From Candidatus Paraluminiphilus aquimaris (GTDB taxonomy: Bacteria; Pseudomonadota; Gammaproteobacteria; Pseudomonadales; Halieaceae), in assembly GCF_026230195.1 (NCBI RefSeq), contig NZ_CP036501.1:434001-498000 (forward strand): a stretch of DNA of 64,000 nucleotides, written 5' to 3'. A program made the position numbers and the translations under genes. A model generated the notes under the pieces. It saw nothing but the letters and a program-made list of their open reading frames with translations. It did not search any database and was not told the origin of the DNA. Positions within the stretch are counted from its first letter, which is position 1; each line of letters opens with the position of its first letter. Below are positions 61,771 through 64,000 of this stretch, piece after piece.

Positions 61771-64000
61771 ATGAAGCGTTTTTCCACGCTCGCAGTGGCC
61801 GTTGCCATTGCTCCACTTGCTTATGCGCAAGAAAATAGTATCGAAGAAATTGTTATCACCTCTTCGCTCGTACACGCCAGCTCAACAGCCACGGCATTTA
61901 CCGTGTCTGGCGAGCAGATTGGACAAGCGGGCTCGCAATCTCTCGGTGAGCACCTTAGCGATCTGCCAGGTGTCTCATCTAACAACTTCGGTCCAGCGGT
62001 GGGTCAACCCGTAATTCGCGGAATGTCCGGAAACCGAGTCAAGGTTTTACAAAATGGCTTAGTGATTCGAGATGTTTCCGGCATCGGGCCTGACCACGCA
62101 AACGATCTTGACTTAAATAACGTACAGCAAATTGAAGTGGTGCGCGGCGCATCAGCACTTCTTTATAGCAACGGTGCGAGTGGCGGCATTATTAACGTCG
62201 TCGATAACACGATTGCGCGAAGTGATGTCGAGGAGCCAACTGCTTATATCTCGGGTGAGTCGCAATCTGTGAATGATGGACAGGGCTTTAGTGCTGGCGC
62301 GCGCGGTAACGTAGCGGGTTTCAACCTAAGCTACGACTACAGCGAGTTCGATGCTGACAGCTATGATGTCCCTCGCGGGGCAATCCTCCATGACGAGGAG
62401 CATGAAGACGAGCACGAAGGCGAGCACGAAGGCGAGCACGAAGATCATGATGAAGATATGACCACGCTTGCCAACTCGGACTATGAAACCGAGTCACAAC
62501 GCATTGGTATATCGCGAACCGGCGATTGGGGCTACGTTGGTGCCTCCTATCAAGAGCTGAGCTCCACTTATGGGATCCCCTTTCATGGCGAGCACGCTGA
62601 ACACGAAGGCGAAGATCATGACGACGATCACGAGGGCGAAGACCACGATGAGGATCACGATGAAGAAGGCCATGGCGATGAGCACGAGGAGCATGGGGAA
62701 GAGCGCATTGTCTCTCGCACAGACTCGGAGATTTTATCGCTAGAAGGCCGATTAAACATCAATAGCGACCTGCTAAATAGCGTGCGATTCAGTGTTCGTG
62801 ACACCGACTACCTCCTTGCCGAGGCACACGCGGAGGAAGAACATGAGGGCGAAGAGCACGAAGGTGAGGAACATGATGATCATGGGCACTCTGAAGAACC
62901 TACTTTTTTCAGTAACGAGTCAACGGAAGTTCAACTCGTTTTTGAGTTAGGGACGGATGAAGCACCCCGTCGGGTCGTCGTCAATCGCGTCTCCGAGAAG
63001 CTCGCCGTAAAAGGTGAAGAAGCCTTCATGGAGCCCGTGAAATCCACCGAAACGACTATCGGCTTCTTTGCTGGCTTAGAGGCAGGTGGCTTTGATATCG
63101 ATATGGGTGTCCGCTGGGACGATATCGAGCGTGAAGGCAAGATTCGTGAAATGCATCACGAGGAAGACCATGACGAGGATCACGACGAGGACCATGACGA
63201 AGACCATGATGGACACGGTGAAGAAGGGTTTGAATTAGAGCCTTTCACCTACCGGGACTCATCCTTCAGCGGTGCACTTTCTCTGAGTCGACCCATTACC
63301 GATTCTCTCGAATTTTCATTCAATCTAGGTCTGGTCAATCGCACACCGTCTGCCATGGAGCTGTTTATGAATGGCGAGCACCTTGCAGTAGCGCGATACG
63401 AAGTGGGTGATGCCAATCTCGACAGAGAGCGTGCGAACAATATAGACATTGGCCTCGTCTATTCTTCAGATGAGTGGTTTGCGAACGCTTCCCTTTATCG
63501 AAACCGTGTAGATAACTATGTTTATCTGCGGGACGAAATGGAAGACGATCACGAGGAAGAACATGAGGAGGAGCATGACGAAGACCACGATTCCGACCAT
63601 GATGAGCATGATCATGAGGGCTTGATGATGTCTTCATATACTCAGCAAGACGCCACCTTCAGCGGCTATGAAATCGAGCTTGGCCGGCGCTTTACCCTCG
63701 CTGGTGGCGACCTCGAAATTCGGTTGCAGCGTGACGCTGTTAACGCCGAATTTGCGCGTGGTGGTGACGTGCCCAGGATCACGCCAGCAAGAAATGTTTT
63801 GGCATTTGATTACACTCGCGGCATGACCACTGCCTTACTGGAAATCCAAGACGTGAATCGTCAAACTGCCATCAGTGACTTCGAAACACCCACGAAGGGG
63901 TTTACCTTGGTTAACGCTCGCTTATCACACAGCGTAGAGCTGGGCGATCGAGCCGTACTCACGATCGGAGCCTACGGTCGAAACCTTACGGATGAAGTCG
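61771..64000 (+). CDS. TonB-dependent zinc receptor, ZnuD-like, with five His/Asp/Glu-rich loops; 3' end outside window
   Basis: 743 residues are present and the frame is still open at the window edge. ATG at 61771 follows TTAGGAGTAA. Signal peptide ends LAYAQ; TonB box IEEIVITSS; plug motifs VIRGMSGNRVKVLQNG and VVRGASALLYSNGASGG. The barrel holds five low-complexity clusters of H, D and E at about residues 208-230, 273-310, 352-376, 462-487 and 591-618, which should be extracellular loops that catch divalent metal. ZnuD receptors carry such loops, usually fewer. The role is Zn2+ (or Ni/Cu) import across the outer membrane with TonB energy, probably induced in metal starvation. Confidence 0.92.
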   Translation, partial: MKRFSTLAVAVAIAPLAYAQENSIEEIVITSSLVHASSTATAFTVSGEQIGQAGSQSLGEHLSDLPGVSSNNFGPAVGQPVIRGMSGNRVKVLQNGLVIRDVSGIGPDHANDLDLNNVQQIEVVRGASALLYSNGASGGIINVVDNTIARSDVEEPTAYISGESQSVNDGQGFSAGARGNVAGFNLSYDYSEFDADSYDVPRGAILHDEEHEDEHEGEHEGEHEDHDEDMTTLANSDYETESQRIGISRTGDWGYVGASYQELSSTYGIPFHGEHAEHEGEDHDDDHEGEDHDEDHDEEGHGDEHEEHGEERIVSRTDSEILSLEGRLNINSDLLNSVRFSVRDTDYLLAEAHAEEEHEGEEHEGEEHDDHGHSEEPTFFSNESTEVQLVFELGTDEAPRRVVVNRVSEKLAVKGEEAFMEPVKSTETTIGFFAGLEAGGFDIDMGVRWDDIEREGKIREMHHEEDHDEDHDEDHDEDHDGHGEEGFELEPFTYRDSSFSGALSLSRPITDSLEFSFNLGLVNRTPSAMELFMNGEHLAVARYEVGDANLDRERANNIDIGLVYSSDEWFANASLYRNRVDNYVYLRDEMEDDHEEEHEEEHDEDHDSDHDEHDHEGLMMSSYTQQDATFSGYEIELGRRFTLAGGDLEIRLQRDAVNAEFARGGDVPRITPARNVLAFDYTRGMTTALLEIQDVNRQTAISDFETPTKGFTLVNARLSHSVELGDRAVLTIGAYGRNLTDEV

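Noticed and set aside
62494-62694. Minus-strand 66-codon frame encoding a very hydrophobic, membrane-like peptide
   Set aside because: It is the antisense of the His/Asp/Glu-rich receptor tract; reverse reading of GAG/CAC/GAC codons gives Leu/Val/Ile runs. Artefact of codon composition.
1-64000. tRNA, rRNA, IS elements, integrases, prophage genes
   Set aside because: None recognised by reading both strands; a covariance-model scan could still find a small RNA I missed.

Overview
The window reads as a contiguous chromosome segment of a marine, aerobic, heterotrophic gammaproteobacterium. The gene content fits the OM60/NOR5 (Halieaceae) group: three TonB-dependent receptors, many acyl-CoA dehydrogenases, TPR-sulfotransferases, Coq4, a chalcone-isomerase-like/DUF2878 pair, BCCT and SSS sodium symporters, and a DUF885 peptidase. 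That placement is inference from gene content only. I saw no rRNA, tRNA, insertion sequence, integrase, prophage or CRISPR array. Both ends cut through genes: a sodium:solute symporter on the left and a zinc-type TonB receptor on the right.

Layout. 1-5.0 kb: SSS symporter, Gfo/Idh/MocA oxidoreductase and HxE-type dioxygenase on +, converging on a tightly coupled class IV aminotransferase/sulfotransferase-like pair on -. 5.3-8.4 kb: a fasciclin lipoprotein whose third fasciclin domain is split by an inserted beta-rich module that then repeats three more times, followed by a terminator and a 7-bp tandem repeat. 8.7-13.5 kb: exported metallo-beta-lactamase-fold hydrolase, a two-subunit acyl-CoA dehydrogenase and cysteine synthase. 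13.7-15.6 kb: a CsoR-regulated metal operon (repressor, outer-membrane barrel, His-rich CxxC protein, MerT-like protein) behind a perfect 44-bp palindromic operator/promoter. 15.8-29.3 kb: mixed housekeeping (PepSY protein, HD protein, DUF885, Coq4, SLC13, beta-propeller lipoprotein, NhaC, GpsA, M48 protease, BetT-like BCCT) plus one decayed hydrolase fragment.

29.5-45.7 kb: two TonB receptor loci, each next to a TPR-sulfotransferase. The first also carries a second sulfotransferase and a convergent Asp/Asn beta-hydroxylase; the second carries a LuxR regulator. Between them lie a MarR regulator and a four-gene valine/isobutyryl-CoA degradation operon. 45.7-61.1 kb: chalcone-isomerase-like/DUF2878 pair, class III aminotransferase, metallo-beta-lactamase hydrolase, esterase, Fe-alcohol dehydrogenase, quinone oxidoreductase, PQQ sugar dehydrogenase, RNase J-like nuclease, DUF481 protein, glutathione reductase, TauE exporter, hydroxyacid dehydrogenase and MFS transporter. 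61.4-64.0 kb: a small exported CxxCH protein and a ZnuD-like receptor with five His/Asp/Glu-rich loops.

The best candidates for undescribed systems are the CsoR/barrel/HMA/MerT-like trans-envelope metal operon, the TonB receptor-TPR-sulfotransferase-hydroxylase islands, and the sulfotransferase-like/class IV aminotransferase pair, which I recall as one fused polypeptide in plants.
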